Below, piece by piece: positions 54,448 through 64,000 of a DNA stretch of 64,000 nt (its first letter is position 1; each line of letters opens with the position of its first letter). The stretch is from Rhizobacter sp. Root404. Its GTDB lineage: Bacteria; Pseudomonadota; Gammaproteobacteria; Burkholderiales; Burkholderiaceae_C. The stretch lies in contig NZ_LMDS01000004.1 of the NCBI RefSeq assembly GCF_001425865.1, positions 2,051,355 through 2,115,354 of the forward strand, in the 5' to 3' direction. The position numbers were made by a program, and so were the translations under genes. The notes under the pieces are model-generated. The model was given only the letters and a program-made list of their open reading frames with translations, was not told the origin of the DNA and did no database searches.

Positions 54448-56413
54448 GCTCGACGGCCGGAAGCGGCTTGTAGAACACGGCGGCCGGCGCCAACGCCGTC
54501 AGCATGGTGGGCGACAGGACTTCGCCGGTCAGCACCATGATCTGAATCTGGTGGTCGAACCGGCGCGCAGCGTGGCAGACGTCGATCGCCGTGCGGTGGT
54601 TGGGCAGTCGGAAGTCCGAGAGAACCAGGTCGGGCGTGCGTTCCAGCACCGGCAGCAGTTGCTCGAAGGCTTCGAACGACGCCACCGTCTCGTGAATGGC
54701 ACCGTGCGCCTCCAGCAGCAACGCCATCGAGGTGGCGACCAGCTCGTCGTCCTCGACCATCACCACGTACACCCCGGCGAGCTGCACCATCGACGCCACC
54801 GCCACCGCCTCGGCGTCGGCGGCGGCGGCGACGAACCGCGCCGACCCATGCGGCATCGTGAGGATCATCCGGCTGCCGCGGCCCGGGACGGACTCGATGT
54901 CCAGGTGGTGCTCCGGCAGCAGCGCGAGCAGCGCACTGACGATCGACAGGCCGAGCCCGACGCCCTTGTCCGCCTGCGGCCGCCGATTGCCCACCTGATA
55001 GAACGGCTTGAAGATCGCGCCGTCGGCCAGGTGCTCCTGCGCGATGCCCAGGCCGTTGTCCTCGATCTCCAGCCGCACGCACGCCGGCAGGTTGGTCACG
55101 CGGATGCACACCTCGCAGCCCGGGCTCTTGGACGGATCGCAATACTTGACGCCGTTGCCGACCAGGTTGCGCAGGATGCGGCCCAGGAAATGGCGATCGC
55201 TCTCGACCCAGACGCGGGCAGCGGGCTTCTCGATGCGCAGCCGCACGCCCTCCTTCGCGGCGCCCTCCGCGAGCTGCACGATGCCGGCTTCGGCAATCGC
55301 GACCAGGTCGACCGTCTCGATCTCCGCGCGCATGAACCCGGATTCGAGGCGCGACATCTCCAGCATTGCGCCCAGCTGCTCCGCCATCAGGACCGACGCG
55401 CGCTGCGCCAGTTCGAGCATCTGCGCCGCAGCCGCGGCGTCGCCTTCCGCGACGCAGAGACGGGCGGGCTCCAGCGCATTGCCGATGGCCTGGAGCGGCT
55501 GGCGCAGATCGTGGACGGCCCCGGCCAGGAACTGCGATTTCTCCTGATTCTTCCGATCTGCGCTCGCGCGCAACTTCTCCTTCAGGTCGATCAGCGCCAA
55601 CGCCTTCTCCTCCGCCTGCTGGCTGGACAGCCGGATTTCCTCGTTGCGTTGCTGCAGTTCCTGGCTCTGGCGCCGGAACGCGGCGTTGGACAGCGCGAGC
55701 TCGTACTCGCGCAGGAAGGTGAGGCGCTGCGACCGCTCCAGCTGATGGCCGAGGCTGGCGCTGAGCAGCCCGGCCGCGCAGAGGATGTTGCTGAAGCGGA
55801 AGACGTAGTAGCGGTCGCCGGTCAGATCAGCTGCGCTCAACAGCACCTCGATCGAGATCCACAGCGTCGGCGACACGAGGCAGGCCACGAGCAGCAACGT
55901 CATCGCCTTGACCGGCAGCCGGAAGGCCGCGAGCGTGTAGCTGACGACGACCATCACGCCGGGGCCGTAGTACGCCTCGGCATCCGCCTTCGGCACCAGC
56001 CGCATCTGCCAGTAGGCGCAGGCGAACACGATGTACGACCCGATCGCGCAGGTTGCCGAGGCGACGCGCTCGTCGCTCTCGAACCACTTTCCGACCGTGC
56101 TGGCGAACAGCATCCCGATCAGGAACACGAACACCCCGAGCCGGATGCCGAGCAGGAGCCAGAACGCCGCGTCCGGGCTGTTCGCACGAATCAGCGTGTC
56201 GCGGTCCCAGTACGCGAACACGACCCAGGCGAACGCGCCGAGCACGATCATGGCCTGGCGCTGGCCGGCGAAACGGCGCGCGCATTCGGCGCGGAAGGCG
56301 TGCTCGAGCGCCACCGACTTGAACGGTCGGGCGAAGGCGGACTGGTAGACCCGCGCCGGGATGCCGCGGCCGGGCACCTGCGGGCGCCCGGGGCGTGGTG
56401 GGATGGCCGTCAT
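54389..56413 (-). CDS. Hybrid histidine kinase with multi-TM sensor
   Basis: Encodes 674 residues. Five or six membrane segments occupy ~50-225 ([52 protein letters not shown]). A coiled coil (~235-295) links to HisKA with the acceptor in [18 protein letters not shown] (HDLRQPLQA, typical of hybrid kinases that pair with LuxR regulators), HATPase ([35 protein letters not shown]), and a receiver ([23 protein letters not shown]). Its 3' end overlaps the convergent LuxR-type regulator gene by 59 bp, which may create antisense interference. Confidence 0.88.
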   Translation of the reverse strand: MTAIPPRPGRPQVPGRGIPARVYQSAFARPFKSVALEHAFRAECARRFAGQRQAMIVLGAFAWVVFAYWDRDTLIRANSPDAAFWLLLGIRLGVFVFLIGMLFASTVGKWFESDERVASATCAIGSYIVFACAYWQMRLVPKADAEAYYGPGVMVVVSYTLAAFRLPVKAMTLLLVACLVSPTLWISIEVLLSAADLTGDRYYVFRFSNILCAAGLLSASLGHQLERSQRLTFLREYELALSNAAFRRQSQELQQRNEEIRLSSQQAEEKALALIDLKEKLRASADRKNQEKSQFLAGAVHDLRQPLQAIGNALEPARLCVAEGDAAAAAQMLELAQRASVLMAEQLGAMLEMSRLESGFMRAEIETVDLVAIAEAGIVQLAEGAAKEGVRLRIEKPAARVWVESDRHFLGRILRNLVGNGVKYCDPSKSPGCEVCIRVTNLPACVRLEIEDNGLGIAQEHLADGAIFKPFYQVGNRRPQADKGVGLGLSIVSALLALLPEHHLDIESVPGRGSRMILTMPHGSARFVAAAADAEAVAVASMVQLAGVYVVMVEDDELVATSMALLLEAHGAIHETVASFEAFEQLLPVLERTPDLVLSDFRLPNHRTAIDVCHAARRFDHQIQIMVLTGEVLSPTMLTALAPAAVFYKPLPAVELIRAIDAMVAQAPHAAAES

Positions 56414-56545
56414 CGATCGACGACTCTACTGATTCACCTGCCGACGGTCGTGTCGGCGCGGGCGCAATCGTCAAACGTCCGACACTCTTTCGCAGGTGGC
56501 GGGGACCGCTCCCGTACCATCGAGGGTTTACCGCGCCCCCGCCCC

Positions 56546-58426
56546 GTGACCACACCCGCCTCCACCGCGCCCGACGCCATCCTGCACGACGTGTTCGGCT
56601 ACAGCGCGTTCCGCGGCGCGCAGGCCGAGATCGTCGACCACGTCATCGCCGGCGGCGACGCGCTGGTGCTGATGCCCACCGGCGGCGGCAAGAGCCTGTG
56701 CTTCCAGGTGCCGGCGATCGCCCGGCACCGCCGCGAGCAGGGCGTGGCGGTGGTCGTCTCGCCGCTGATCGCGCTGATGCACGACCAGGTCGGCGCGCTC
56801 GAGGAAGCCGGCGTGCATGCGGCGTTCCTGAACTCGTCGCTGACGCTCGACGAGGTCCAGCGCATCGAGCGCGAGATGATGGGCGGCCGGCTCGTGCTGC
56901 TGTACGTCGCGCCCGAGCGCCTGACGACGCCGCGCATGCTCGCGCAGCTCGATTCGCTGGAGGAGCGCGGTCTGCTCAGCCTGTTCGCGATCGACGAGGC
57001 GCATTGCGTGAGCCAGTGGGGCCACGACTTCCGCGAGGACTACCTCGCGCTGAACGTGCTGCACGAGCGCTACCCCGGCGTGCCGCGGATCGCGCTGACC
57101 GCGACCGCCGACGACCTGACCCGTGCCGACATCATCGAGCGCCTGTCGCTGCACGAGGCGCGCGTCTTCATCAGCAGCTTCGACCGCCCCAACATCCGCT
57201 ACGCCGTGGTCGAGAAGGACGACGCGCGCAAGCAGCTGCTGCGCTTCATCCAGGACGAGCACGAGGGCGAGGCCGGCATCGTCTACTGCCAGTCGCGCAA
57301 GAAGGTCGACGAGACCGCGGCGTGGCTCAGCAGCGAGGGCCTCACCGCACTCGCGTACCACGCCGGGCTCGACGCCGACGTGCGCCGCAAGCATCAGGAC
57401 CGCTTCCTGCGGGAGGAGGCGATCGTGATGGTCGCGACCATCGCGTTCGGCATGGGCATCGACAAGCCGGACGTGCGCTTCGTCGCCCACATGGACCTGC
57501 CGAAGAACATCGAGGCCTACTACCAGGAGACCGGCCGCGCCGGGCGCGACGGCCTGCCCGCCGACGCGTGGATGGCGTACGGCCTGGCCGACGTGGTCAA
57601 CCAGCGCCGCATGATCGACGAGAGCCCGGCTGCCGAGGAGTTCAAGCGCGGGCAACGCGGCAAGCTCGACGCGCTCCTCTCGCTGGCCGAGGCGCACGAC
57701 TGCCGGCGCGTGCGCCTGCTCGCCTACTTCGGCGAAGAGAGCAGCCCGTGCGCCGCGTACCAGAACGCCTGCGACAACTGCCTGAACCCGCCGGCCACCT
57801 GGAATGCGACCGAGGCGGCGCGCAAGGCGCTGTCCTGCATCTACCGCTTCCACCAGAACCGCGGCCAGCGTTTCGGCGCCGGCCACCTGATCGACGTGCT
57901 GCGCGGCAAGGTCACCGACAAGGTCGCACAGAACGGCCACGAAAGCCTGAGCACCTTCGGCATCGGCGCCGACGTCAGCGAGGCGCAGTGGCGCGTCGTG
58001 CTGCGCCAGCTGATCGCGCTCGGCCACCTGCGCACCGAGGGCGAGTACAACACCCTCGAACTGACCGCCGCCGCCCGGGACGTGCTGCGCGGCGACGTGC
58101 AGCTGCTGCTGCGCCAGCCGAGCGACGCGCCGAAGCGCCGCGGCGGCACCGGCAAGACCACGCGCGGCGCGCGGACCAAGGACAAGGCACCGCCGATCCC
58201 GCTCGACGCCGCGGCCACGGCGCGCTTCGAAGCACTGAAGCACTGGCGTGCCGAGGTGGCGCGCGAGCACAACCTGCCCGCCTACATCGTTTTCCACGAC
58301 GCCACGCTCGCCGAGATGGCACAGTCGATGCCCGACTCGCTCGATGCGCTCGGCGCGATCAGCGGCGTCGGCGCGAAGAAGCTCGAGGCCTACGGGCGCG
58401 AGATCCTCCGCGTCCTGGGCGACTGA
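56546..58426 (+). CDS. recQ: ATP-dependent DNA helicase RecQ
   Basis: Encodes 626 residues from GTG 56546. SF2 helicase motifs: [17 protein letters not shown] (Walker A), [30 protein letters not shown] (DEAH box with the RecQ aromatic loop), [64 protein letters not shown] zinc-binding Cys set ([23 protein letters not shown]), winged-helix RQC region and C-terminal HRDC domain (~545-620) complete the RecQ layout. It unwinds 3'-5' in RecF-pathway repair. Monocistronic; it starts 132 bp after the divergent kinase. Confidence 0.95.
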   Translation: MTTPASTAPDAILHDVFGYSAFRGAQAEIVDHVIAGGDALVLMPTGGGKSLCFQVPAIARHRREQGVAVVVSPLIALMHDQVGALEEAGVHAAFLNSSLTLDEVQRIEREMMGGRLVLLYVAPERLTTPRMLAQLDSLEERGLLSLFAIDEAHCVSQWGHDFREDYLALNVLHERYPGVPRIALTATADDLTRADIIERLSLHEARVFISSFDRPNIRYAVVEKDDARKQLLRFIQDEHEGEAGIVYCQSRKKVDETAAWLSSEGLTALAYHAGLDADVRRKHQDRFLREEAIVMVATIAFGMGIDKPDVRFVAHMDLPKNIEAYYQETGRAGRDGLPADAWMAYGLADVVNQRRMIDESPAAEEFKRGQRGKLDALLSLAEAHDCRRVRLLAYFGEESSPCAAYQNACDNCLNPPATWNATEAARKALSCIYRFHQNRGQRFGAGHLIDVLRGKVTDKVAQNGHESLSTFGIGADVSEAQWRVVLRQLIALGHLRTEGEYNTLELTAAARDVLRGDVQLLLRQPSDAPKRRGGTGKTTRGARTKDKAPPIPLDAAATARFEALKHWRAEVAREHNLPAYIVFHDATLAEMAQSMPDSLDALGAISGVGAKKLEAYGREILRVLGD

Positions 58427-58448
58427 CGCGTTCAGGCAAACTTCACGC

Positions 58449-59096
58449 GTGAACGCCCACCGCCCCGATCCCGCCGACGACGCCTTGATGGCTGCCTATG
58501 CCGCAGGCGACGCCCGGGCGTTCGAGCAGCTCTATGCGCGCCACCACGCCGGCCTGTACCGCTTCATCCGGCGGCTGCTCGGCAGTGCGTTGAACGCGCA
58601 GACCGACGAGGTGTTCCAGGACACCTGGCTGCGGGTCGTGCAGGCGCGCACGCGCTGGGCGCCGGACGGCGCGAGCTTCCGCACGTGGCTGTTCACGCTG
58701 GCCCATCACCGGGTCGTCGACCTGCTGCGCCGCAGCGGGCGCGAGGTGGCGCTCGACGCGTTCGAGGGCGACGACGGCGCGCCGTGGGAGCCCGCCGCCG
58801 ACGCCTCCGCCGCGTGGCAGCACTGGCCGGCGCCGGCCGGCGCGGCGGCGCACACCGAGGAGCTGGCGTTCTGGCGCCGCGCCGGCGAGCAGCTGCTGGG
58901 CTGCCTCGATCAGTTGCCGCTACCGCAGCGCAGCACGTTCCTGCTGCACCACGACGACGGTTTCGCGCTCGACGACGTGGCGCGCGCGCTGGACGTCGGC
59001 TTCGAAACCGCGAAGACCCGCCTGCGCTACGCGATGAGCAAGCTGCGCACCTGCATGGGCGCGCACCTTGCGCCGCTCGGAAGCGGACCGCGATGA
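58449..59096 (+). CDS. ECF-family RNA polymerase sigma factor
   Basis: Encodes 215 residues from GTG 58449. Region 2: DARAFEQLYARHHAGLYRFI, DEVFQDTWLRVVQARTRW, FRTWLFTLAHHRVVDLLRRS. Region 4: LLGCLDQLPLPQRSTFLLHH, DDVARALDVGFETAKTRLRY. The longer linker (~100-140) is Ala/Asp-rich. It overlaps the downstream transmembrane protein gene by 4 bp, the usual sigma/anti-sigma arrangement, so its activity is probably held at the membrane until a signal is received. Stimulus unknown. Confidence 0.9.
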   Translation: MNAHRPDPADDALMAAYAAGDARAFEQLYARHHAGLYRFIRRLLGSALNAQTDEVFQDTWLRVVQARTRWAPDGASFRTWLFTLAHHRVVDLLRRSGREVALDAFEGDDGAPWEPAADASAAWQHWPAPAGAAAHTEELAFWRRAGEQLLGCLDQLPLPQRSTFLLHHDDGFALDDVARALDVGFETAKTRLRYAMSKLRTCMGAHLAPLGSGPR

Positions 59097-60007
59097 GCGC
59101 GCCCACGCGCCCGGATGACCGGGCCGACCCCGAGCGCGACGCCTGGCTGCGCGAGGCGCTGCGCCACGCGCCGGACGCGCAGGCCGCGCCGCCGACGGCC
59201 GTGAGCGACGCCATCCTGCGCCAGGCGCGGGCCGCCGCGAGCGCCGCACCCGCCGCAGCATCCGCGGCGGCGCGCGGTCGCTGGGCCCAGGCGTGGGCCT
59301 GGCTGGCCCGCCCGCCGGTGGCGGCCGGGTTCGCCAGCGTGATGATCGCCACCGTGGTGGGCTTGATGTGGTGGGACCAGCCCATCGACCCGCACGCACG
59401 CCCGGCACCGGCGGCAAGCGCCGAGCCCGGCCCGCGCGACGCGCCGCCCGCCGGCGCGGCGGATGCCCGATTGCGCAGCGTCGAACCCGCGCCGGCGAAG
59501 AAGCCGGCGCCGGCGAAACCTGCACCGCCAGCGGCGCCGCCGGCGCCCTCGCCCGCGGCCCCTATGGCGGCCCCGGCACCGGCTCCGATTCCCTCGCCCG
59601 CCCTGGAGAGCGCCGACAACCGCGCGGCAGCGGGCAAGGGCCTTGCGGAGTCCAGTGCCCAGCCGGTGAGCCGCTCCGCGTCGTGGGCCGAGGTGCTGGC
59701 GTCGATCCGTGCCGAGCCGCAACGCTGGCACTGGCAGCGCAACGGCCTGGCGCAACCCATGACGCCGAAGATGCAGCGCTGGCTGGCGCAGTTCGACGCG
59801 GCCACGGTAGGACGCTGGCGGCGTACCGACGAGGCCGCGCCGGCGCAGGCGGGCCGCGTGCTTCGCCTGTACCGCGACGGGGCGCCGACGGCGACCCTGC
59901 GCTTCGACGCCGAGCACGCCTGGTCCACGCCCGACACCCACGTCGCCGCGCTGCCGGCGGCCACCGTCGACCAGTTGCTCCAGGACCTGGACGGCGCCGC
60001 GCCCTGA
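59093..60007 (+). CDS. Single-pass membrane protein, probable anti-sigma factor
   Basis: Encodes 304 residues from ATG 59093, overlapping the ECF sigma stop (ATGA). A cytoplasmic N-terminus (~1-70; [20 protein letters not shown] could form the sigma-binding helices) is followed by one membrane segment ~76-93 ([18 protein letters not shown]), a long Ala/Pro/Lys-rich periplasmic linker (~105-180), and a globular C-terminal domain ([20 protein letters not shown] ... [10 protein letters not shown]). There is no zinc-binding HXXXCXXC motif. Anti-sigma function is inferred from position and topology. Confidence 0.65.
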   Translation: MSAPTRPDDRADPERDAWLREALRHAPDAQAAPPTAVSDAILRQARAAASAAPAAASAAARGRWAQAWAWLARPPVAAGFASVMIATVVGLMWWDQPIDPHARPAPAASAEPGPRDAPPAGAADARLRSVEPAPAKKPAPAKPAPPAAPPAPSPAAPMAAPAPAPIPSPALESADNRAAAGKGLAESSAQPVSRSASWAEVLASIRAEPQRWHWQRNGLAQPMTPKMQRWLAQFDAATVGRWRRTDEAAPAQAGRVLRLYRDGAPTATLRFDAEHAWSTPDTHVAALPAATVDQLLQDLDGAAP

Positions 60008-60080
60008 GTGGCCGCCCGGCGGCGGTGGGTACCCGCGAAGGGCCGGGCCGTTATCATGGTCGGTTTTGCGCAACTCACCG

Positions 60081-63029
60081 ATGCCTCATCCCACCGAGAC
60101 CGCCGTCGTGCCCGAGGTCGCCAACGCGATCCGCGTGCGCGGGGCTCGCACGCACAACCTGAAGAACATCGACCTCGACATCCCGCGCAACCAGCTCGTG
60201 GTGATCACCGGGTTGTCGGGCTCGGGCAAGAGTTCGCTGGCTTTCGACACGCTGTATGCGGAGGGGCAGCGACGCTATGTCGAGAGCCTGTCGGCATACG
60301 CGCGGCAGTTCCTGCAGCTGATGGACAAGCCGGATGTCGACGTGATCGAGGGTCTGAGCCCGGCCATCAGCATCGAGCAGAAGGCGACCTCGCACAACCC
60401 GCGCTCGACCGTCGGCACCGTCACCGAGATCCACGACTACCTGCGCCTGCTCTACGCCCGCGCCGGCACGCCGTACTGCCCCGACCACCACCTGCCACTG
60501 CAGGCGCAGTCGGTGAGCCAGATGGTCGATGCAGCGCTGGCGCTGCCCGAGGGCACGCGGCTGATGATCGTGGCGCCAGTGGTGCGCGACCGCAAGGGCG
60601 AGTTCACCGAGCTGTTCGCCGACATGCAGGCGCAGGGCTACGTGCGCTTCCGCGTCGATGGCACCGCGTACGAGGCGGCCGACGTGCCGAAGCTCAAGAA
60701 GGCCGAGAAGCACGACATCGATGTCGTGATCGACCGCGTCAAGGTGCAGCCCGGCCTGCAGCAGCGCCTGGCCGAAAGCTTCGAGGCGGCGCTGCGCATC
60801 GCCGAGGGGCGCGCGATGGCGCTCGAGATGGACAGCGGTGGCGTTGACGAAGCGGGGCGGACGCTGCCGCCCCGCGAGCACCTGTTCTCCAGCAAGTTCG
60901 CCTGCCCGGTGTGCAGCTACAGCCTCAGCGAACTCGAGCCGCGGCTGTTCTCGTTCAATTCGCCGGTCGGCGCCTGCCCCACCTGCGACGGCCTCGGCCA
61001 CACCACCGTGTTCGATCCGGACCGCGTCGTCGCCTTCCCGTCGCTGAGCCTGGCCAGCGGTGCGGTCAAGGGCTGGGACCGGCGCAACGGCTACACCTTC
61101 TCGCTGCTCGAGAGCGTCGCGAAGCATTACGCGTTCGACATCGACACCGCGTTCGAGGACCTGCCGCCCGACGCGCGCAAAGTGCTGCTGCACGGCTCGG
61201 GCACGACCGACATCGAGTTCGTCTACGAGGCCGAGGGCGGCCGCGGCAAGCAACGCGTCGTCAGGCGCTCGCACCCGTTCGAGGGCATCCTGCCGAACCT
61301 GGAGCGGCGCTTCCGCGAGACCGACTCGGCCGCGGTGCGCGAGGACCTGATGCGCTACCAGAGCGCCAAGCCCTGCCCCGACTGCGAGGGTTCGCGGCTG
61401 CGGCGCGAGGCGCGCAACGTGTTCCTGGTCGACGCCACCAGCGCCGACAAGGAACCCATCTTCCGCGTCGAGCACTTCACCTTGCGCGAGTGCCTCGCCT
61501 ACTTCGAGTCGTTGACGCTGCAGGGCGCGAAGGCCGAGATCGCCGACAAGGTGGTGCGCGAGATCCGCTCGCGCCTGAAGTTCCTGAACGACGTGGGGCT
61601 GAACTACCTCAGCCTGGACCGCAATGCCGATTCGCTGTCGGGTGGCGAGTCGCAGCGCATCCGGCTCGCGTCGCAGATCGGCTCCGGCCTCACCGGCGTG
61701 ATGTACGTGCTCGACGAACCGAGCATCGGATTGCACCAGCGCGACAACGAGCGCCTGATCGGCACGCTGCGCCACCTGCGCGACATCGGCAACAGCGTGC
61801 TCGTGGTCGAGCACGACGAGGACGCGATCATGGCCGCCGACCATGTGATCGACATGGGCCCGGGCGCCGGCGTGCACGGCGGGCGCGTGATGGCGCAAGG
61901 GACCGCGGCGCAGGTGGCGGCCAACCCCGCGTCGCTGACCGGCCAGTACCTGTCGCGGGCGTTGCGCATCGAGGTGCCGAAGCGCCGCGTGCCGCGTCGC
62001 GGCCAGGCCTGGGGCGCGCATGGCGACGGCCCGACCGAACTGAGCATCGTCGGCGCGCGCGGTCACAACCTCAAGAACGTCAGCGTCGAGATTCCGGTCG
62101 GGCTGCTGACCTGCGTGACCGGCGTGTCCGGCTCGGGCAAGAGCACGCTGGTCAACGACACGCTGTACGCGACCGTCGCCCGCAAGCTCTACAACAGCCA
62201 CGCCGAGTCCGAGCCGGTCGAGTCGATCGAGGGCCTCGACGCGTTCGACAAGGTGATCAACGTCGACCAGAGCCCGATCGGCCGCACGCCGCGCAGCAAC
62301 CCCGCGACCTACACCGGCATGTTCACGCCGATCCGCGAACTCTTCGCCGAGATGAACACCGCGAAGGAACGCGGCTACGGCCCGGGGCGCTTCAGTTTCA
62401 ACGTGGCCGGCGGGCGCTGCGAGGCCTGCCAGGGCGACGGCGTGCTCAAGGTCGAGATGCACTTCCTGCCCGACGTGTACGTGCCCTGCGACGTGTGCCA
62501 CGGCAAGCGCTACAACCGCGAGACGCTCGAGGTGCTCTACAAGGGCAAGAACATCACCGAGGTGCTGAACCTGACCGTCGAGGATGCGCACGCCTACTTC
62601 AACGCGGTGCCCAACATCGCCCGCAAGCTGCAGACGCTGCTCGACGTGGGGCTGGGCTACATCCGCCTCGGCCAGAGCGCGACGACGCTGTCCGGCGGGG
62701 AGGCGCAGCGCGTCAAGCTCGCGCTCGAGCTCAGCAAGCGCGACACCGGCCGCACGCTCTACATCCTCGACGAGCCGACCACCGGCCTGCACTTCGCCGA
62801 CATCGACCTGCTGCTCAAGGTGCTGCACCAGCTGCGCGACGCCGGCAACACGATCGTCGTGATCGAACACAACCTCGACGTGATCAAGACCGCCGACTGG
62901 ATCATCGACATGGGCCCCGAAGGCGGCGCCGGCGGTGGCACGGTGCTGGTGACCGGCACGCCGGAAGACGTGGCCGCGAGCCCGGCGAGCTTCACCGGGC
63001 GCTACCTGAAGCCGCTGCTCAGCGCCTGA
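60081..63029 (+). CDS. uvrA: Excinuclease ABC subunit A
   Basis: Encodes 982 residues from ATG 60081; an in-frame TTG at 60066 adds five residues. Two ABC ATPase units: Walker [16 protein letters not shown] (N-terminal) and [16 protein letters not shown] (C-terminal); signatures [16 protein letters not shown] and [16 protein letters not shown]; Walker [15 protein letters not shown] and [14 protein letters not shown]. Zinc sites: CPVCSYS with [16 protein letters not shown], and CEACQGDG with CDVCHGKR. The UvrA dimer scans DNA for damage and loads UvrB. Length is slightly above average. It converges on the PEP-CTERM gene with an 11-bp overlap. Confidence 0.97.
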   Translation: MPHPTETAVVPEVANAIRVRGARTHNLKNIDLDIPRNQLVVITGLSGSGKSSLAFDTLYAEGQRRYVESLSAYARQFLQLMDKPDVDVIEGLSPAISIEQKATSHNPRSTVGTVTEIHDYLRLLYARAGTPYCPDHHLPLQAQSVSQMVDAALALPEGTRLMIVAPVVRDRKGEFTELFADMQAQGYVRFRVDGTAYEAADVPKLKKAEKHDIDVVIDRVKVQPGLQQRLAESFEAALRIAEGRAMALEMDSGGVDEAGRTLPPREHLFSSKFACPVCSYSLSELEPRLFSFNSPVGACPTCDGLGHTTVFDPDRVVAFPSLSLASGAVKGWDRRNGYTFSLLESVAKHYAFDIDTAFEDLPPDARKVLLHGSGTTDIEFVYEAEGGRGKQRVVRRSHPFEGILPNLERRFRETDSAAVREDLMRYQSAKPCPDCEGSRLRREARNVFLVDATSADKEPIFRVEHFTLRECLAYFESLTLQGAKAEIADKVVREIRSRLKFLNDVGLNYLSLDRNADSLSGGESQRIRLASQIGSGLTGVMYVLDEPSIGLHQRDNERLIGTLRHLRDIGNSVLVVEHDEDAIMAADHVIDMGPGAGVHGGRVMAQGTAAQVAANPASLTGQYLSRALRIEVPKRRVPRRGQAWGAHGDGPTELSIVGARGHNLKNVSVEIPVGLLTCVTGVSGSGKSTLVNDTLYATVARKLYNSHAESEPVESIEGLDAFDKVINVDQSPIGRTPRSNPATYTGMFTPIRELFAEMNTAKERGYGPGRFSFNVAGGRCEACQGDGVLKVEMHFLPDVYVPCDVCHGKRYNRETLEVLYKGKNITEVLNLTVEDAHAYFNAVPNIARKLQTLLDVGLGYIRLGQSATTLSGGEAQRVKLALELSKRDTGRTLYILDEPTTGLHFADIDLLLKVLHQLRDAGNTIVVIEHNLDVIKTADWIIDMGPEGGAGGGTVLVTGTPEDVAASPASFTGRYLKPLLSA

Positions 63030-63921
63030 TCGCCGCGCGGCGGCGGACCAACGCGCCGGCCGCCAGGCCGCCCAGCATCAGCGCCCAGGTCTGCGGCTCG
63101 GGCACGGGCGTCGTCACCGGAGGCGCCGGCGGCAGCGGGTTGCCGTCCGAACCGAAGGGCGGCCTGGCTGTCGCGACGGTCGAGCCACCACCACCACCAC
63201 CGATCAGGCCCGGCACGATCACCGGCAAGCCATACCAGCCGGACCCCGGCAGCCCGGCCCACTCCGGACCCGCGAGTGCGGGCACGCCGTCCGCATGGCC
63301 GATCGGGCCGGCTTCAAGCGGGCCCGCACCGGTCGGGCCGTCCCAGTCGATCGGCGGCAGCGCGTCGTCCATGGCCGGCGGCGGTGCGAGCGCGGCGACC
63401 GGCGGCTCGCTGCCGAGCAGCGGCGTGTTCTCGGCCATCGCCGGCCCCACGCCGCGGCGCGTCACGCGGCTCACGTTGCGGCACACGGTGGGCACCAGGA
63501 TGCAGTGCCCGCTCTCGCAGTAGACGAGGCCGCGTTCCAGCATCTGCGGCGTCCAGGAATTGCGCGTCACCGTGCGGCAGACCTGGTGCGTGCCGAAGTG
63601 CATGTCGGTGATGCTGTTGCCGTAGTCGTAGCCACCACGACCGATCATGCTGTCGCGTCGGATCTCGACCAGATCGTCGTACTCGCGCTTTTCCATGCGC
63701 ACCTTGAGGCGTGCCCGAACGTCGGCCGGGATGTCGCCGTAGCGGTCCACCGCGGCCACGACGTCGCCCATGAACGGGTTCACGCCCGGATGGTCCCAGC
63801 TGCAGCGGTCGAGCGTGAGGGTCGGCAGCGCCGAAGTGACCGCCGTCGCCATCGCCATGAACGGCAGGGCGGCGAGGGCGCTCAGCAGCATCGATATCGC
63901 GCAGCGGCGTGATCGGTTCAT
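63019..63921 (-). CDS. PEP-CTERM exported protein, MHFG type
   Basis: Encodes 300 residues. Signal peptide ~1-26 ([20 protein letters not shown]). The C-terminus has the PEP-CTERM sorting signal: [20 protein letters not shown] followed by RRRAAIRR, which directs processing by an exosortase in exopolysaccharide-producing bacteria. The mature part has an [15 protein letters not shown] segment, six cysteines and a long Pro/Gly-rich region before the sorting signal. It is probably surface-bound or released. The function of this type is unknown. Confidence 0.85.
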   Translation of the reverse strand: MNRSRRCAISMLLSALAALPFMAMATAVTSALPTLTLDRCSWDHPGVNPFMGDVVAAVDRYGDIPADVRARLKVRMEKREYDDLVEIRRDSMIGRGGYDYGNSITDMHFGTHQVCRTVTRNSWTPQMLERGLVYCESGHCILVPTVCRNVSRVTRRGVGPAMAENTPLLGSEPPVAALAPPPAMDDALPPIDWDGPTGAGPLEAGPIGHADGVPALAGPEWAGLPGSGWYGLPVIVPGLIGGGGGGSTVATARPPFGSDGNPLPPAPPVTTPVPEPQTWALMLGGLAAGALVRRRAAIRR

Positions 63922-64000
63922 GGCAGTTTGGTAACCATTTGCGACATGGGATGAATCTAATTCGGCGTGCCCGATTTCCGATCCCGGGAACAGGGGGGCC

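Noticed and set aside
54407..56545. Rightward extension of the recQ frame
   Set aside because: It is antisense to the hybrid kinase; RecQ similarity begins at the GTG at 56546.
1..64000. CRISPR arrays, tRNA or rRNA genes
   Set aside because: No spaced direct repeats, tRNA cloverleaf signatures or rRNA sequence were seen on either strand; the island is not next to a tRNA.

Overview
The window is high-GC chromosomal DNA from a betaproteobacterium, most likely a Burkholderiales member. The evidence is the strong G/C third-position bias, the gene set (split pntA, FMN-riboswitch ribB, ssb and uvrA close together, TRAP plus DctBR, a PEP-CTERM exported protein) and the protein sequences. A genomic island of about 25 kb with visibly lower GC interrupts it, between a cytochrome c operon and ssb. 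No rRNA, tRNA or CRISPR array was found.

Left core (1-18781): the end of a secreted protein gene; two small conserved genes; a TRAP dicarboxylate-type transporter (dctPQM) divergent from its sensor kinase and FixJ-type regulator, with a palindrome between them; a three-gene proton-translocating transhydrogenase (pntAA-pntAB-pntB); a Nudix hydrolase; ribB behind an FMN riboswitch; mnmA; a DUF885 peptidase-like protein; a PaiB-like protein; a DHA2-type MFS exporter; and a di-haem/tri-haem cytochrome c pair.

Island (about 18.8-43.75 kb): integration appears to be driven by three consecutive tyrosine recombinases at the right end. These overlap two small coiled-coil genes and a RecD2-like helicase, giving a six-gene leftward operon. 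Next comes a restriction-type operon: an RHH regulator with its palindromic operator, a D12 adenine methylase, McrB, McrC and an Eco57I-like adenine methylase. Then come two operons that look like one antiviral unit. Operon 1 encodes a sigma70-like protein, an unknown 211-residue protein and an ImmA/IrrE peptidase-UvrD helicase fusion. Operon 2 encodes a bacterial ubiquitin-like conjugation (Bil) system: tandem-Ubl protein, E2, JAB/JAMM isopeptidase, E1, plus a translationally coupled small membrane protein. Both operons carry the same 29-bp bipartite promoter-like element (9-bp half, 11-bp spacer, 9-bp half) upstream. This suggests that the island-encoded sigma-like factor drives itself and the Bil operon, and that the ImmA-type peptidase may release it. 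That link is the main finding. The far left of the island holds an XRE regulator and a few small unknown genes.

Right core (43.8-64 kb): ssb with its terminator; a decayed GGDEF/EAL gene; a signalling block (chemoreceptor, diguanylate cyclase, three hybrid histidine kinases, a LuxR-type regulator); recQ; an ECF sigma factor with a probable membrane anti-sigma partner; uvrA; and a PEP-CTERM exported protein.
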